Made by a program: the position numbers and the translations under genes
Shown: piece by piece, positions 39,666-51,132 of the stretch
Layout: each line of letters starts with the position of its first letter
How positions within the stretch are numbered: position 1 is the first letter of the stretch
NCBI GenBank assembly: GCA_027186245.1
Contig: CP114500.1
Coordinates: 2,552,001-2,616,000 of the forward strand
Direction: 5' to 3'
From: Coriaria nepalensis
Lineage: Eukaryota; Streptophyta; Magnoliopsida; Cucurbitales; Coriariaceae
Length of the DNA: 64,000 nucleotides
The notes under the pieces: model-generated
The model's database searches: none
What the model saw: the letters and a program-made list of their open reading frames with translations, nothing else
Told to the model about the DNA's origin: nothing

Positions 39666-41161
39666 TCATCGTTCATCTACTCCACTGGCTGATGTTGCTG
39701 GCTGTTCAGTAGGGAGAACAGCAGTTTTCCTTTTACCGGGACCGGATGAAACTTTAACCATGGCCGGTCTCAAAAGACGATCTCTAAGCAGAAACCCTCG
39801 TCTGAATTCTTGAATAATAATCCCTTCCTTGACATCCTCAGACTCCTCCCTAGCAATAGCTTCGTGCCGCTAACCACCCCGGAAAAACAAAAGGAAAAAA
39901 AAAAAAAAGTGTTAATCAACATTGCTATTAATCTTCAACTTGAAAGTAAACATTAATTAAAGGTTATCACTTACAGAGGGATCAAAAGGCTTTCCCACAG
40001 TAGGCACAGCAGCTACATTCAAGCTCCTCATAATCTCCACAAACTGTTTATAAATACCCTGATAGCTCGAGTTGATCTTTTTCTCCTTCTCTGTTTCTAG
40101 CTTAATTTGCTGTTTGGCTCTCTCAAAATTGTCGATCATGGGTAAAAGACTCTCGATCACTTCCCCTTCTGCGTTATTCCTTAACCGAAGTCTCTCCTTA
40201 TCTGATCTTTTCCTGAAGTTATCAAAATCGGCCTGTAATCGGATGTGCTTCTGTTTTCCAGAGGTTATTTCCGTTGATAAATCTGATACTTTCTGTATCA
40301 ATTCGTTCTTTTCAGTTTCTATTGATTGAATTCTAGCTTCGAGTTTGGATATGGTGATTTGATCTCCATCAAGAATGGCTTCCTTGTAGACTCTAATGAG
40401 GGTCTTGAAATCGGACATGTTATGATCTTCTCCATTTTCCAGTGCATTTCCGTCGTCCTCATCCTCTTCTTTTCTCCTTGTCTGGTCGAAAAATTGTTAG
40501 ATCAAAAACAAATAAAGAACGAAATTGATAATAAATCCAATGCATATCTGCTATATGCTTTCTTTATATTAAACTCAGTTCTTTTTCTCCCCAGTCTCAA
40601 CACATGAACATTTCTGAAGGCATACAAATTCATTACTAAAAGTTACAATAAAAAAAAAAAAATTCCTCAATATTTAGTTTTTAGGGCAAAATGTTGTTGT
40701 ATAACGTACTCAAACAACTTCAAAATTTACAGAAATCTGGAAAATCACAGCGAAGCTTGAATGGAAGTATGAATAAAGAACAATTGCAATTATAAATGGA
40801 AAATGAAAACCGCAAGGAAGAAGGAAAATGACGAGCGAAGGGAACAAAATCGAGACGACACACAAGAAATAAAAGTGAGATTAGAACGTACAAAAGCAGC
40901 AGCGTCCTGAGCGGCGAGATATGGTCTGAAGAAATTCCGCCTGGAATTAGAGACCAATGGCGACGAAAATTGTGAGGCGGAGAAGCTTAGGACCGGATTG
41001 GAGCTGCAGCGAGAAAGAGGCGGAGGAGGGAGATCAGTGTGGCGGCGATGGAGAAGAGGTTGAAGGATAAGGGATACAGAATCTCGGGTTTTGGAGGAAG
41101 AGAGATCAGAAAAAGAGAGGAGAGAGAAAAAAGGTGGGTTAGAGAGAGAAAAGGCAGCCAT
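39666..41161 (-). CDS. Chloroplast-type GrpE nucleotide exchange factor
   Basis: Exons read downward: 41161-40892, 40481-39975, 39869-39666; 326 residues, all phase 0. The first exon is a Ser/Leu/Pro-rich transit-like peptide (MAAFSLSNPPFFSLLSFSDL). After an acidic linker (RRKEEDEDDG) comes a long coiled coil (SKLEARIQSIETEKNELIQK), then the GrpE signature LQADFDNFRKRSDKER, EGEVIESLLPMIDNFERA, and the beta domain around VPTVGKPFDPSVRHEAI with a basic RRGFLLRDRLLRPAMVKVS end. GrpE releases ADP from Hsp70; this one should act on plastid cpHsp70, with J proteins such as the one at 20.3 kb. The Lys/Ser-rich C-terminal tail is usual in plants. The transit peptide, rather than the core, argues for plastid over mitochondrion. 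Confidence 0.9.
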
Positions 41162-41626
41162 TCAAACCGGTTTTCTCCGTCAACAATGATTGAACTCCTC
41201 AGACTCGAAAGCTGAAAGCTAAAAAAGAAAGACAGAAGGTTCGGCAAGGATCTACAGAATTCGGGTTCATTAGACGACCCGATCCGAATCGTACTGGGCT
41301 GTTTATTGGCCCACCAAAATTTTTTGGATTCAATCTGAACAACAATGAGTATTACAATATGTAATTTAACGACAAAATTGAAGAGCAGGAAAATCACAAT
41401 CCTTCTCCACCAGTACTTTTTATACCCATTCTCGTAATGAGTGAAAAGATGAAAGTGAAAAACAGAATCCAAGATTTCTTCCTATGTTTTTCACAGCTGC
41501 TTCCAAGTAAAAAAGATGAAAACAATTTTCACTTTTATCTTCTGATCCTCAAATTTCAAACTTTTTGGTAAGATAACTACACCTGGTTAGATTTCAAATC
41601 CCAGATTTCCAATGCCTGGTTTGGAT

Positions 41627-43768
41627 TCAAGATAAGACATAACCCGAATTCCGAATCTTCTCCGACAAATCAGCTACAAGAGCGTACTTATCACTCTCAT
41701 AACAGGCAGTCATAAAAGCCGCCAAAGCAACACGATCAACCTTACAATCCTTATCCAACAGTTTATGAAAGAACAATGCAGCGATACCCACCTTCTTCTC
41801 GTAACATAACTTCCTAATCAATGTATAAACCGTCCGGGCCCACATCTTCTGATCCAACCTCTCCAACAGAATCAAAGCCGTAGCCGAATCATTCTTCTTA
41901 CAATACTCATAAGCCAAAGTAACTCTAGTAACTTCACAAGGAGCAATCCCCTTATCTATCATTGTATCATATAAATCAAGCGCCTCTTCCAATCTCAACT
42001 CTTTACAGAGCCCGCTAATTAAGGCCCCATAAGTAAAGCTATCGGGCCCACAACCATGGTCGATCATTTTCCGGAAGAAGTTAAGGGCAAAGTCAAGCTT
42101 TCCTTCTTTACAGTAACCACTTATCATGGAAGTGTAAGTCTCCTTGGTTGGAACCAACCCGAGCCTAATTGCTTCCTCAAAAATACTCTCACTATCTCTA
42201 ATCCTCTTCTGCTTACTAAATGCAGAGATTAATGAAGTAAACAAATAAATATCGGGTTTAAGACCAAGTTTAAGAATCTTACTTAGAAAAGCTAAAGAAT
42301 GATTAATATCAGATCGCTTACAACATTCTGATATGAGAATGGTGTAAGTGACTTTATCAGCTATTAATCCAGACTTCAACCCATTTTTAAGAACCTTAAA
42401 AGCATCATCAACTCTTCCTTGTTTACAAAGACCATCTATTATTGCATTGTATGTAAAAATATTAGGAGGAAAACCTTCATTTTCCATTAAATCCATCAAT
42501 TCGTATGCTCGTTGGAAATTTCCGGATTTAGAATACCCGTCTATGAGAGTAGAGTAAGTATTTGTGTTGGGAAGTAATCCTTGCTCTTTCATTCTGGTTA
42601 GTAACATCTCTGCTCGATTTAACTTCATCTCTTTACAATACCCACTAATCATTGAAGTATATGTGTACACATTCGGCTTGTAATTATCACTTCTAACAAG
42701 CTTAAGAAACAATCTAAATGCCTTTTCGGTCCATCCCTTCTTGCATAAACCATGGATCAAAGTGGTATGGGTGTACACATTAGGTTTCCAACCTTTCCTA
42801 ACCATCTCCTCCAACAACTCAAACGCCTGCTTAATACTTCCCCTCTTACACAACCCATTAATCAAAGTCGTAAAATTGATCAAATTCGGAGCAAAATTCA
42901 TCCCTTTCAACTTATTGAAAAACCATAATGCTCTATTGACAAAACCCTTATCGCAAAATGCGCTGATTACAATAGTGCATGTCACGTTATCAACTAGAAT
43001 TTCCTTCTCTAACATCTCACTTAACCATCTATCTGCTTCTACAAGCATTCCTATTTTACAATATCCAATCACCATCAGCTTAAAACTGTGGGAATCAGGA
43101 GAAACTCCTCTCAGAGACATTTCATCGAGCATGTTCTCTGCATATTCAAACAAACCCGTTTGGAAAGCTGTGCGGATAACACAATTCATGGTTTCAGTGC
43201 TAAGGGTAAGGCCTTGATTTTTCATGTCTATAATCATATCAATGCTCTCTTTTAACCTACCAATTTGGGAAAAACTTGTAACCATAGTCTGTACTACTTC
43301 ATTGGCTCTTTCTACATTATTATTAGCGATTAAGGATAAGGCAGAAACTATATACAGCCGCATAAAGTAACGGAATTTATGGAACCTGACTGCCCAGTAG
43401 AAGAAAGTCAATGCCACCATAGAACCAGCTTCAGTAGCGAGTGAAGCGACAATGGAGATAGCTTGCTCATGGGTCAAAGAAGCAGGGTCTAAATCGAGAC
43501 TGAACTTATGAGGTGAGTAATGGCCTTTCAAATGGACATTCTGGTAATAAGATTCTAGGACAGATGAACAGACTGCTCGCACAGAAGATTGCGAAAACGA
43601 AGAAGAAGAAGAAGAGGGGCAGGGACTGTCATGTTGAGTGATGAGGGAGCAATATGGTCTGTGAGGGAAGCTTGAGGATGGTAAGGTGTAACAGAGAGAA
43701 AAGGGGATTAAAGAAGAAGATAAAATTTGGTGATGTCGTTGTGATCTGAGAATTTTTAGAGAAACCAT
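41627..43768 (-). CDS. P-class pentatricopeptide repeat protein, At4g19890-like
   Basis: Single intronless frame of 713 residues. The first ~65 residues are Ser/Leu/Arg-rich with few acids ([20 protein letters not shown]), suggesting an organelle transit peptide; [20 protein letters not shown] follows and then roughly fifteen 35-residue PPR motifs. Clear ones include [47 protein letters not shown] and [16 protein letters not shown]-class PPR proteins bind organelle RNA and affect its stability, splicing or translation. There is no E, DYW or SMR domain. It is closest to Arabidopsis At4g19890 by memory. Unlike the PPR gene at 10.3 kb it is intact. Confidence 0.9.
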   Translation of the reverse strand: MVSLKILRSQRHHQILSSSLIPFSLCYTLPSSSFPHRPYCSLITQHDSPCPSSSSSSFSQSSVRAVCSSVLESYYQNVHLKGHYSPHKFSLDLDPASLTHEQAISIVASLATEAGSMVALTFFYWAVRFHKFRYFMRLYIVSALSLIANNNVERANEVVQTMVTSFSQIGRLKESIDMIIDMKNQGLTLSTETMNCVIRTAFQTGLFEYAENMLDEMSLRGVSPDSHSFKLMVIGYCKIGMLVEADRWLSEMLEKEILVDNVTCTIVISAFCDKGFVNRALWFFNKLKGMNFAPNLINFTTLINGLCKRGSIKQAFELLEEMVRKGWKPNVYTHTTLIHGLCKKGWTEKAFRLFLKLVRSDNYKPNVYTYTSMISGYCKEMKLNRAEMLLTRMKEQGLLPNTNTYSTLIDGYSKSGNFQRAYELMDLMENEGFPPNIFTYNAIIDGLCKQGRVDDAFKVLKNGLKSGLIADKVTYTILISECCKRSDINHSLAFLSKILKLGLKPDIYLFTSLISAFSKQKRIRDSESIFEEAIRLGLVPTKETYTSMISGYCKEGKLDFALNFFRKMIDHGCGPDSFTYGALISGLCKELRLEEALDLYDTMIDKGIAPCEVTRVTLAYEYCKKNDSATALILLERLDQKMWARTVYTLIRKLCYEKKVGIAALFFHKLLDKDCKVDRVALAAFMTACYESDKYALVADLSEKIRNSGYVLS

Positions 43769-43887
43769 GAATAAAAGGCAATGTCTGTCAGAAGGAGGTG
43801 GGAGCAGTTATAATCACATGCCCAAGGCTTACGCTGATAAGAGTTTTGGATTGGCTCCGGAAAATGGAGTGATTATGGCGACGGCGA

Positions 43888-43911
43888 TGGCGAGAGAGAG
43901 AGAGAGAGAGA
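43888..43911 (+). repeat. (GA)n microsatellite upstream of the PPR gene
   Basis: A run of GA units about 120 bases upstream of the minus-strand PPR start codon, so it is likely in its promoter or leader. Confidence 0.85.
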
Positions 43912-44171
43912 GGGGGCAAGGATATGTTGTGGAGTGTTTGAAGAAAAAAATTACACTAGAAAATTGATTATTTAAGCTGTTCGTTTGCGTACTCTTAAAT
44001 GATTACATTAATGTTTTTATGTTTCAATTTTAAACGAATGAAGAATGTTGGATAACAAAATTCTGATTTCTGATTATTTGTGAAGTTAGGTCAGGAGGGA
44101 GGTTTTCTGACGGTGTTGATTCACGAAGAAGAAAACTATTAGTTATAATTTCAAATTATTTCATTTTCAAT

Positions 44172-44252
44172 TAAAAACCAAAACCAAAAACCAAAAACTA
44201 AAACCAAAAACCAAAACCAAAACCAAAACCAAAACCAAAACCAAAACCAAAG
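44172..44252 (+). repeat. (AAAACC)n hexamer array
   Basis: About 80 bases of mostly AAAACC with a few AAAAACC and AAAACT variants; the last ~45 bases are perfect. It lies between the PPR promoter and the 3' end of ARF17. The unit differs from the plant telomere repeat (AAACCCT). Confidence 0.9.
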
Positions 44253-44777
44253 CAATCAATTTGTCAAGATTCCCTAAAAGCAAGTTACTCACAGGTGGCT
44301 TTTCATCGGACTAAAGTCAAATTTCCAAAAAAAAATCCCAATCAACGTCACCAAAAATCCAACAACAGTCTTAACATCCGACCATTGAGGAAAAAAAGAA
44401 AAAAGAAAAAAAATTGTCTAGTTTCCTTAACAGAAAGGCCAAAAACCTAAAAACACAAAGCGGAGAGTGTCAGATTAATACGTACTGTCCAAAGAGTCTA
44501 TTTAGTGTTTGCTCCCAAAGTACCTGAAAAGAGAAGATGAAAACAAAAATATAGAAGTCAAACCCTCTTTCATGGAAACCGAAACAAAAGATTCTAACAT
44601 GATGTGTTAATAATCATAGAACAGGTATGGCTGTCTAGACAACACAGAGTATCTGTATTTTGTTCTGACATGTCCCGCTAAGAAATACCTGTCAGCTGCT
44701 AAAGATGTAGCCACTAATTTTGCATGTATCTGAATCCTCTTTTTATGCGCATAGAGCCCTGCCTTTTGCAAGAGGCT

Positions 44778-47617
44778 CTAAAACATCTGGAGGAAAGATA
44801 TAGTGGAACGATCTTGAGTTTCCTTGCACATCCTATTCACATCACCTTCACTGCAACCATTGTCAGTCGATGGTTCCATGTTGATGAGTTTACCGAATAA
44901 TACAATCGAGCAGCCAACTTTAGTTGGGTTGCAAGGCTGATTGTTCCCAATGGACTCGCCAGAAGAAGGAAAGCTAACATTGCTTTCGGGCGATAATTGA
45001 TCAGAGTGTTGGCTGGCGATATTTAGCTCAGTGGACACTTGTTTCACATTTGGAACCATGTTCATATTGCCGAAGAAGTTATTATCACTGCACATGCATG
45101 GATTATTGGTTTCAGTATAAGGGTTGGATAGAGGGGATGTGAAGAGTTGATTTTGCCTGGCTCCCTGCATGCCTGCAGGAATTGTTTTGTAATTCAACAA
45201 GGGTGGGTTCAATTGACCCATGGTTGAATTACTGTATCCTTTCAAAGGAAAGAAAAGATCTCCCTCGGCATAACTCATAAACTCAGAATCAGGGAGAACT
45301 CTAGATTTCTTTGCAGGGTGGATTGGAGAAGGTAGTGGAGTTGTGGACTCAATATGTATAACTTCCCAAGGGTTCACTCTCTTAACTTTCTGCAAAACTT
45401 CAGGTTCATCCCAGTTAACCTGAAACAAAGAGATGAAGATTGGATGTCAATCAGCAAGGTTTATATCTAATGTCTTAGAAAGATTTTTTTTTTTCATACG
45501 TACTTTTGTAGAGAAAATAATTTTCAATCTTTCTATTGGTGGGGGGGGAGGGAATGGATGAGAATGAACTTAGGTACTGTAAGTTTATCGAGCTGTTATG
45601 AAAAGCATATGTGAAATCACGGCATAACTATATCAAGCAGGCATAAGTCTAAATCACTGTTTAATATAAGAATTTTCATCATCCATGAGGATATCAGCAT
45701 GCTGTGAGTAACAGGGAGTGAAGACATAAAAGTAAAGTTAACCCGTACCCTGTCAGTTACACACATAAGTTTCCTTCTCTAGAAGAAACCTTTATTACAA
45801 CCCTAAAGTTCAGAACCCCATAGCATATTTGTTGTAACTCACCAGTCTGGTAACACATAGTGCTCTTACCCATAACATATTTGCAGTACCTCACCAGTCC
45901 CAGTAACTCACCAGTCCGGTAACATATAGTAGCCGCCAAATACTACATGGACTTGTTCTAAAAACCACTACAGAGAGCTCAGGCAAGCCTTGATCCATTT
46001 CATAGTGATATTAGGAAAAAATAAATGGATCATAAACATTTCGGGGGTTAGGTGCTTCTGCTTTCTTACAATTCACATCAAATTTAGAAACATATCAATA
46101 GAAAAGGGGAAAAAAAACAAAAACCAAGCAAGCAAGCTACCAGTCCTCAGGCAGTCAGCCTCAAAGGACAACCAAAGAATTTGAAATAATTTATTTGCTA
46201 GGTAGATTTGAAAGAAGTTTCTTGCAGTAACCCGATATGGGAAAGGGTTGCTTATCACTCTGATCTCAAGAACAGTACCACATACTTTATAATCATTTGC
46301 TACTATAAACCATCCACTAACAGAGTCCCTGTCTAGTGAGTCACATCTGCTTCCTCATTCTGAACTTTTGTGAATTTTTTAATAAGAACCGTTTAGTATA
46401 ACTAAGTTGTCAACCTAGAGGTTTCAAATAAAAACTTGCAATGCAATGTATTTAACGAAGTCACTAGACAATAGATCAGCAAAAGCTAAATAACACTCAA
46501 AATATTGATACAAGAGCAACCGCTTTAAAAAAAAAATAGGAGGAAAACAAAAAGGATCTACCTGAAGCTTACGCCATGGAGAACCCCGCCAGTGTCCGGT
46601 ATCAGGAATAGCAGCAGATGCTACAGTTCCTTGGAACCATGTCACCCTTGCAGAATCCTCTGCCTCCACGCCGATTTTGACTTTCATTCCAGCAGTCCAT
46701 GGAGTATTCAAGGCTGGCTCCACCATCTCTGCCTTAACCACAAAGTCAGACCACCCAGATTTGGGATAATACACCACCTGAAACGTCATATTCTGTGCCG
46801 CCAACTCAACAGCTTCAGCCACCGCCTCAGGCTCTCTCCCTCTCACTCCACCTTCCCCGCAATTATCCTCCATATTCACTCCGAGTCCACCAATCTGTGG
46901 GGCCCACCTGGAATAATCTCTGTTCACACTAGACCTCACTGCTCGACGGACTCCAGCAAACATCTGATCTCTTGAATTCTTCATGAAAAACACAGAATCA
47001 CCTGCCACCAGCTTCTTGCTATTCACGAACTTGCTCCATCCAGTAGTCAGCAAATGCCTCCTAGGTGTTCCACGGTAGATATGGCGGAAATCCCATACAG
47101 TACCGTGAACATCAGTGACAGAGAGAGTCTGGACAGGCGGATCTGCCTCGTAATCCAGCTTTGGGAAGATAGTGTCAGCACAGTATCTAGGAACAGAGAA
47201 GCCGCCGCCATTGTTGGCATCGGAGGGAGTCAGAACCTTCGCATATGAAGTGATCTTATCCTCCTCGTCCTCGCCAATGCCATTGTCGTCATCAACAACC
47301 GGAGGATTATTCAGTAAGGTAGAGAGTTGAGAGTCGACAGGTTGAAGAATCAACTTAGCAAACACCTCGTCGGTAGTCGGATCAGCAAAAAGTTCAGCGG
47401 AGGCAATCGTGCAAGGAATATAAGGTCTGGCGTAAACAAGCGGCGATAGGTACGGCGGAAGAGAAGTTGCGTGCTCCAAGTGACCTTGCGGGAAGTAGTA
47501 AACCCTAGAATTGACGGTGGGGAGTTGGTTGAACAATCCAGCACAAGCATGCCATACTTTAGGGTCCACGCGGCGGTGTTGCCGCGGCGACGGCGGTGGA
47601 GCAGCCGGACGACGCAT
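44778..47617 (-). CDS. ARF17: Auxin response factor 17 (ARF17)
   Basis: Two exons, 47617-46562 and 45419-44778, with a 1.14 kb phase-0 intron; 565 residues. Order: N-terminal DPKVWHACAGLFNQLP; B3 DNA-binding domain about 120-225 (AKVLTPSDANNGGGFSVPRY, WDFRHIYRGTPRRHLLTTGW, VNSKKLVAGDSVFF); ARF ancillary domain about 270-370 (VVYYPKSGWSDFVVKAE, WFQGTVASA, and across the intron RGSPWRKLQ + VNWDEPEVLQKVKRVNPWEV); then a Ser/Asn/Pro-rich middle with PAGMQGARQ, encoded at the miR160 site. There is no C-terminal PB1 domain, as expected for ARF17, which acts as a repressor at auxin response elements. The end FGKLINMEPSTDNG is the conserved LFGK block of the ARF10/16/17 clade. Confidence 0.93.
45154..45174 (-). 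promoter_or_regulatory. miR160 target site in ARF17 mRNA
   Basis: The plus strand here is TGCCTGGCTCCCTGCATGCC plus T. It equals miR160 (as I remember it, TGCCTGGCTCCCTGTATGCC plus A) except for one T-to-C change and the last base. The minus-strand mRNA therefore pairs with miR160 over nearly its full length, with one G:U wobble in place of A:U. It lies in exon 2 and encodes AGMQGAR, as in other ARF10/16/17 genes. Confidence 0.9.
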
Positions 47618-47741
47618 TGTTAGCCTTAGGGTTTCAGATAGAAAGGAATCGGAGTTTAGGGGACAAGGAAGAAGAGAAGCGGTCGGTGACGATTTTTGGG
47701 GTCAGGGTTTATAGGACATAACAGCAGCCCTCAGTTTCTCT

Positions 47742-47764
47742 CTCCTCCCTCTCTCTCTCTCTCT
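47742..47764 (+). repeat. (TC)n microsatellite in the ARF17 leader
   Basis: A run of CT units about 130 bases upstream of the ARF17 start codon; in the sense of the gene it is GA-rich. A second short GAGAGA run is at 47840-47851. Confidence 0.85.
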
Positions 47765-47821
47765 AGCCGTGAGAGTGTGTGAATAACTGAACGGTGGCAT
47801 GTTTGTTACTGTCTTTCTCTC

Positions 47822-47828
47822 TATATAA
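47822..47828 (-). promoter_or_regulatory. Possible TATA box of ARF17
   Basis: On the minus strand the sequence reads TTTATATAG about 205 bases before the ARF17 ATG, just upstream of a GA-rich leader. Motif-only support. Confidence 0.4.
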
Positions 47829-47874
47829 AATGTCTCATGAGAGAGAGAGAGAGCCGTCTGCCAGGCGGACTGCG

Positions 47875-49800
47875 AGAGGAAGGGGTAGGAATTTACAGAT
47901 TTGCCCACGACAACTTAACCCCGATAGGTTAACACTTAGGATTTGACAGCACTTTTCTTCCGTTTGGTAGTTGTTTCAAATTAGAATTAATTTAAATTAA
48001 TTAATTAATTAATTATACTAATTGTACTTATCAGATCCCGTGTAATCAGATCCCATGGAATTTGGAATCGGTCATAAACTGTAAATAAATTTTTCGATTG
48101 ATTAATTAACTAATTTTTAACGTTGTCGTGAGGAAGTAAAAAACTGTAAAAATCAACAACAACAAAAAGTTGTGGCCTGGGGTAAAGGAAAATCAAATTT
48201 TATGAGCGGGAAAATCGAAAGTGCGCGGGAGATTGGTGAGGGGCAATACAGTCATTTTGAAATAATTTTTTATCTGTTGGAGACGTCATATTCGTTAAGA
48301 TTTGGTTTAAGGAAAGCAGAATCTGAAAATGTGCCATCTATGTTCATATTATATTTGAAAAACTCACTTATATTATTATATTTTATAAAATCTTTTTAAA
48401 CTACAAAAAGGTAGATTTTATCGTGATCTTTTAAATTCTTTTATAATAATATTAGATTTATTTTATTTTTTATATTGTTAGTTTCAAAATTTATTTTTCA
48501 AAATTTATTTTTATACTATGTAATATCAATTTTATTATTTTTAAGAGTTAATTTATTTTATAATTTCTATATAATTTAATTTTTATAAATTTATTCATAA
48601 ATAATTTTTTAATAATTATATAATTTAAATAAAAAATTTTAATCCTTATGAACATAATTAAACCACTAATAATTATGCGGCATACTGATTAACTGACATG
48701 CTAATTATGTATATCTTTTTAAATGTAATTTTTCTAAAATATATGTCTTTTTTAATGTGATTTTTTCAAAATATATATATTTTTAGGGGAAACAAAAATT
48801 GAAACTCAGCTAGATTTCAAAAAAAAAAATCAAAATAATATGATTTTTTTTTTGCAAGAAATATTTATTGAAACAATTCAATTTTTTCACGAAATATTTG
48901 AATAAAATAGAATTTTTGTTATAAACTTAATTAAATTGATTATATTATTCCTCATAAAGAACAAAATCCGGTTAATCTTTTCCATTAAAATAAATCAAAC
49001 TTAAAAAAAATTCATGAAATGTGAGGTATGCTCGAAGCTGACCTACACCTCCATGGAAGGAGATTTGCTCAGAGCAAACCTCCACCTTCTTTCACGAAGA
49101 TTTGAGAGAATTTTATTTAGTTGGGATACATCATATTCGAAAGTGGTTTCGATAATATTTGGTTTAAGGAAGCATAATCTGAAATTGTATAATTATGAAA
49201 GTACTATTGTCGAGAGGGAAAATGAAAAAACATCTCACCATATTTTAAGAATGGACAAATTTTATTTAATCTCTCAAATTATTATATTTTGTAAAGACCA
49301 TTGAATTATGAAGAAATAGATTTTGGCCCCTAAGAAGTTTTTGTAATTTTTTTTTAATCTCATATTACTTATTTTTTTAATTTTAACCTTAAAATTTATT
49401 CTCATTTTTTAATCCACTTTATTATTTTTAAGAGTTTATTTATTTTTTAATCTTTATATAATTTATATAATTATATTTTCTAATCAAATTTTTAATTATT
49501 GTATAATTTAAATGTAACTTTTTAATTTTTAGAAATAAAATTTAAATCATCAGCTAGTGATATACACAAATATGATATGTTATTAAAAATAATTATTTAT
49601 TATTAATTATAATCTTTCTCTCTTTATTATTTGTTAAATGAGAGGAAGGTCGGAATTTACAGTTTTGCCCACGACAACTTAACCCCCCATCGGTTAAACA
49701 TAACCTTTTCGTTTAGTGGTTGGTTTCATAGGGCAACCAAAAAAACAAAACCTCCACTTCCATGGATTAAGGAAGCATAATCTAAAATTACGGAATTACG
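47875..49800. repeat. Duplicated non-coding DNA upstream of ARF17
   Basis: The block at 47875-47933 (GAGAGGAAGG, then TTGCCCACGACAACTTAACC) recurs at 49640-49697 in the same orientation with only small changes. A second motif, TTTGGTTTAAGGAAGCATAA with variants, occurs at about 48300, 49156 and, shortened, 49765. AT-rich filler lies between. The pattern fits local duplication of the sequence just upstream of ARF17, followed by decay. No gene is seen in it. Confidence 0.65.
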
Positions 49801-49836
49801 AAAATACCCATATCAATGGAAAAAATTAGAAAGGGT

Positions 49837-49853
49837 CCCCCCCCCCCCCCCCC
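49837..49853 (+). repeat. C homopolymer, 17 bases
   Basis: Seventeen C residues between GGGT and AAATTTG in the duplicated upstream region. Confidence 0.95.
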
Positions 49854-51132
49854 AAATTTGAACCATCGACGCTAATGAAATGATCTGTACCTACGATCAA
49901 CCGCCTCGTACTTCCTCTCCGGATAATGTACCTGATGAGAAAGGGTAATCAAACAGTAAAAGAGCGTGAAATGGTAATTGATAGTGATGATGAGAAAGGG
50001 AATAGAGGTGTCAGTATGCGAAAGTCAATGAATCAGACGTTTTAGATTTGGGGTGTACAATCCTAACTCCACACACTACTGGAAGAAAGATGTGCGTTGA
50101 GCCGTTGAAACAGATATCATCATGGCTGTAATCAAGAGGTGCCATGTTTATATAGATTTGGAGTAATAGTACTGGAAGGAAACATTACTAGGAAGGCATC
50201 CTGAAGATCTCTTGCCGTTGTTTTCATGACACTTTTTGTTATTATTTCATATGCTAAATAAATAGTATAAAATCTCGATAAATTAATACCGATAATAATT
50301 TAAAAAATTATGTATTATTAATTAATAAATAATAATACGAATAAGCACTCCTTGTTCCCATTTTATCTAGATTTTATTGAAGTTTTTTTTTTTTTTTTTT
50401 TTTTACCATTTTCCTTTTTGAATGGATTCATAATTCATACATTTTAGAGTCAATGCATTCAAAACTTTGCCTTATTGCACTTTATCTGTTGAATTATTGG
50501 CAGTAAATGTAATGAATGCAATTTTACAATACTCCTTGAGAAGTGAGAACCTAAGAGAAAGAGAGAGATTCTCTAGTAAATATAACACGATGATGCGTGT
50601 TAGAATTAAGCTATACTCACTTTAGTAAGTTCGTAATTCTATTAGTCATTCAACTGTCTCAGGTTAAACAACTGTAGCTAGTTATCTTATCTAACTTGAG
50701 CTAACCACTGTATATAAGCTCATGTAAATTCCGATTATCAATCAATGCAAAGTCTTATTTTTCATTCATCTACTCCGATTTTATTATAGTATTAGAACTA
50801 TTACTTAATATTTTCCTCTCTTTTTTCTCAAAAAAAACAAACAATTTCTTTCTTTTTCTTCTGCAAATTAATGATTCAATTTCTTTTCTTTTGAATTTGA
50901 TTCTAAGGCAGAATGATTTGATTCTTCTTTTAGATCGATTCTATGTTTTTGATTTCTTGTTTTGATTCATAATTGAGTTGATGATGCAGAGTCTTCAGAA
51001 ACACCAGCTCAGGTCACGACTTCAATCTAGGTGATGAGTTCAAGTTCTATCTTGGATTATAATCATCCTCTTTTTCTACATCCGTCTAATGCCCCTAGAG
51101 TTAGTCTGACTTCCCAATTATTGATTGGAACA

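Noticed and set aside
42741..43217. 158-codon frame on the plus strand
   Set aside because: It is antisense to the repeats of the intact 713-residue PPR gene and has no family features.
44172..44252. Interstitial telomere
   Set aside because: The unit is AAAACC, not AAACCCT.
46592..46975. 127-codon plus-strand frame and smaller ones nearby
   Set aside because: They are antisense to ARF17 exon 1 (B3/ARF domain) and carry no features of their own.
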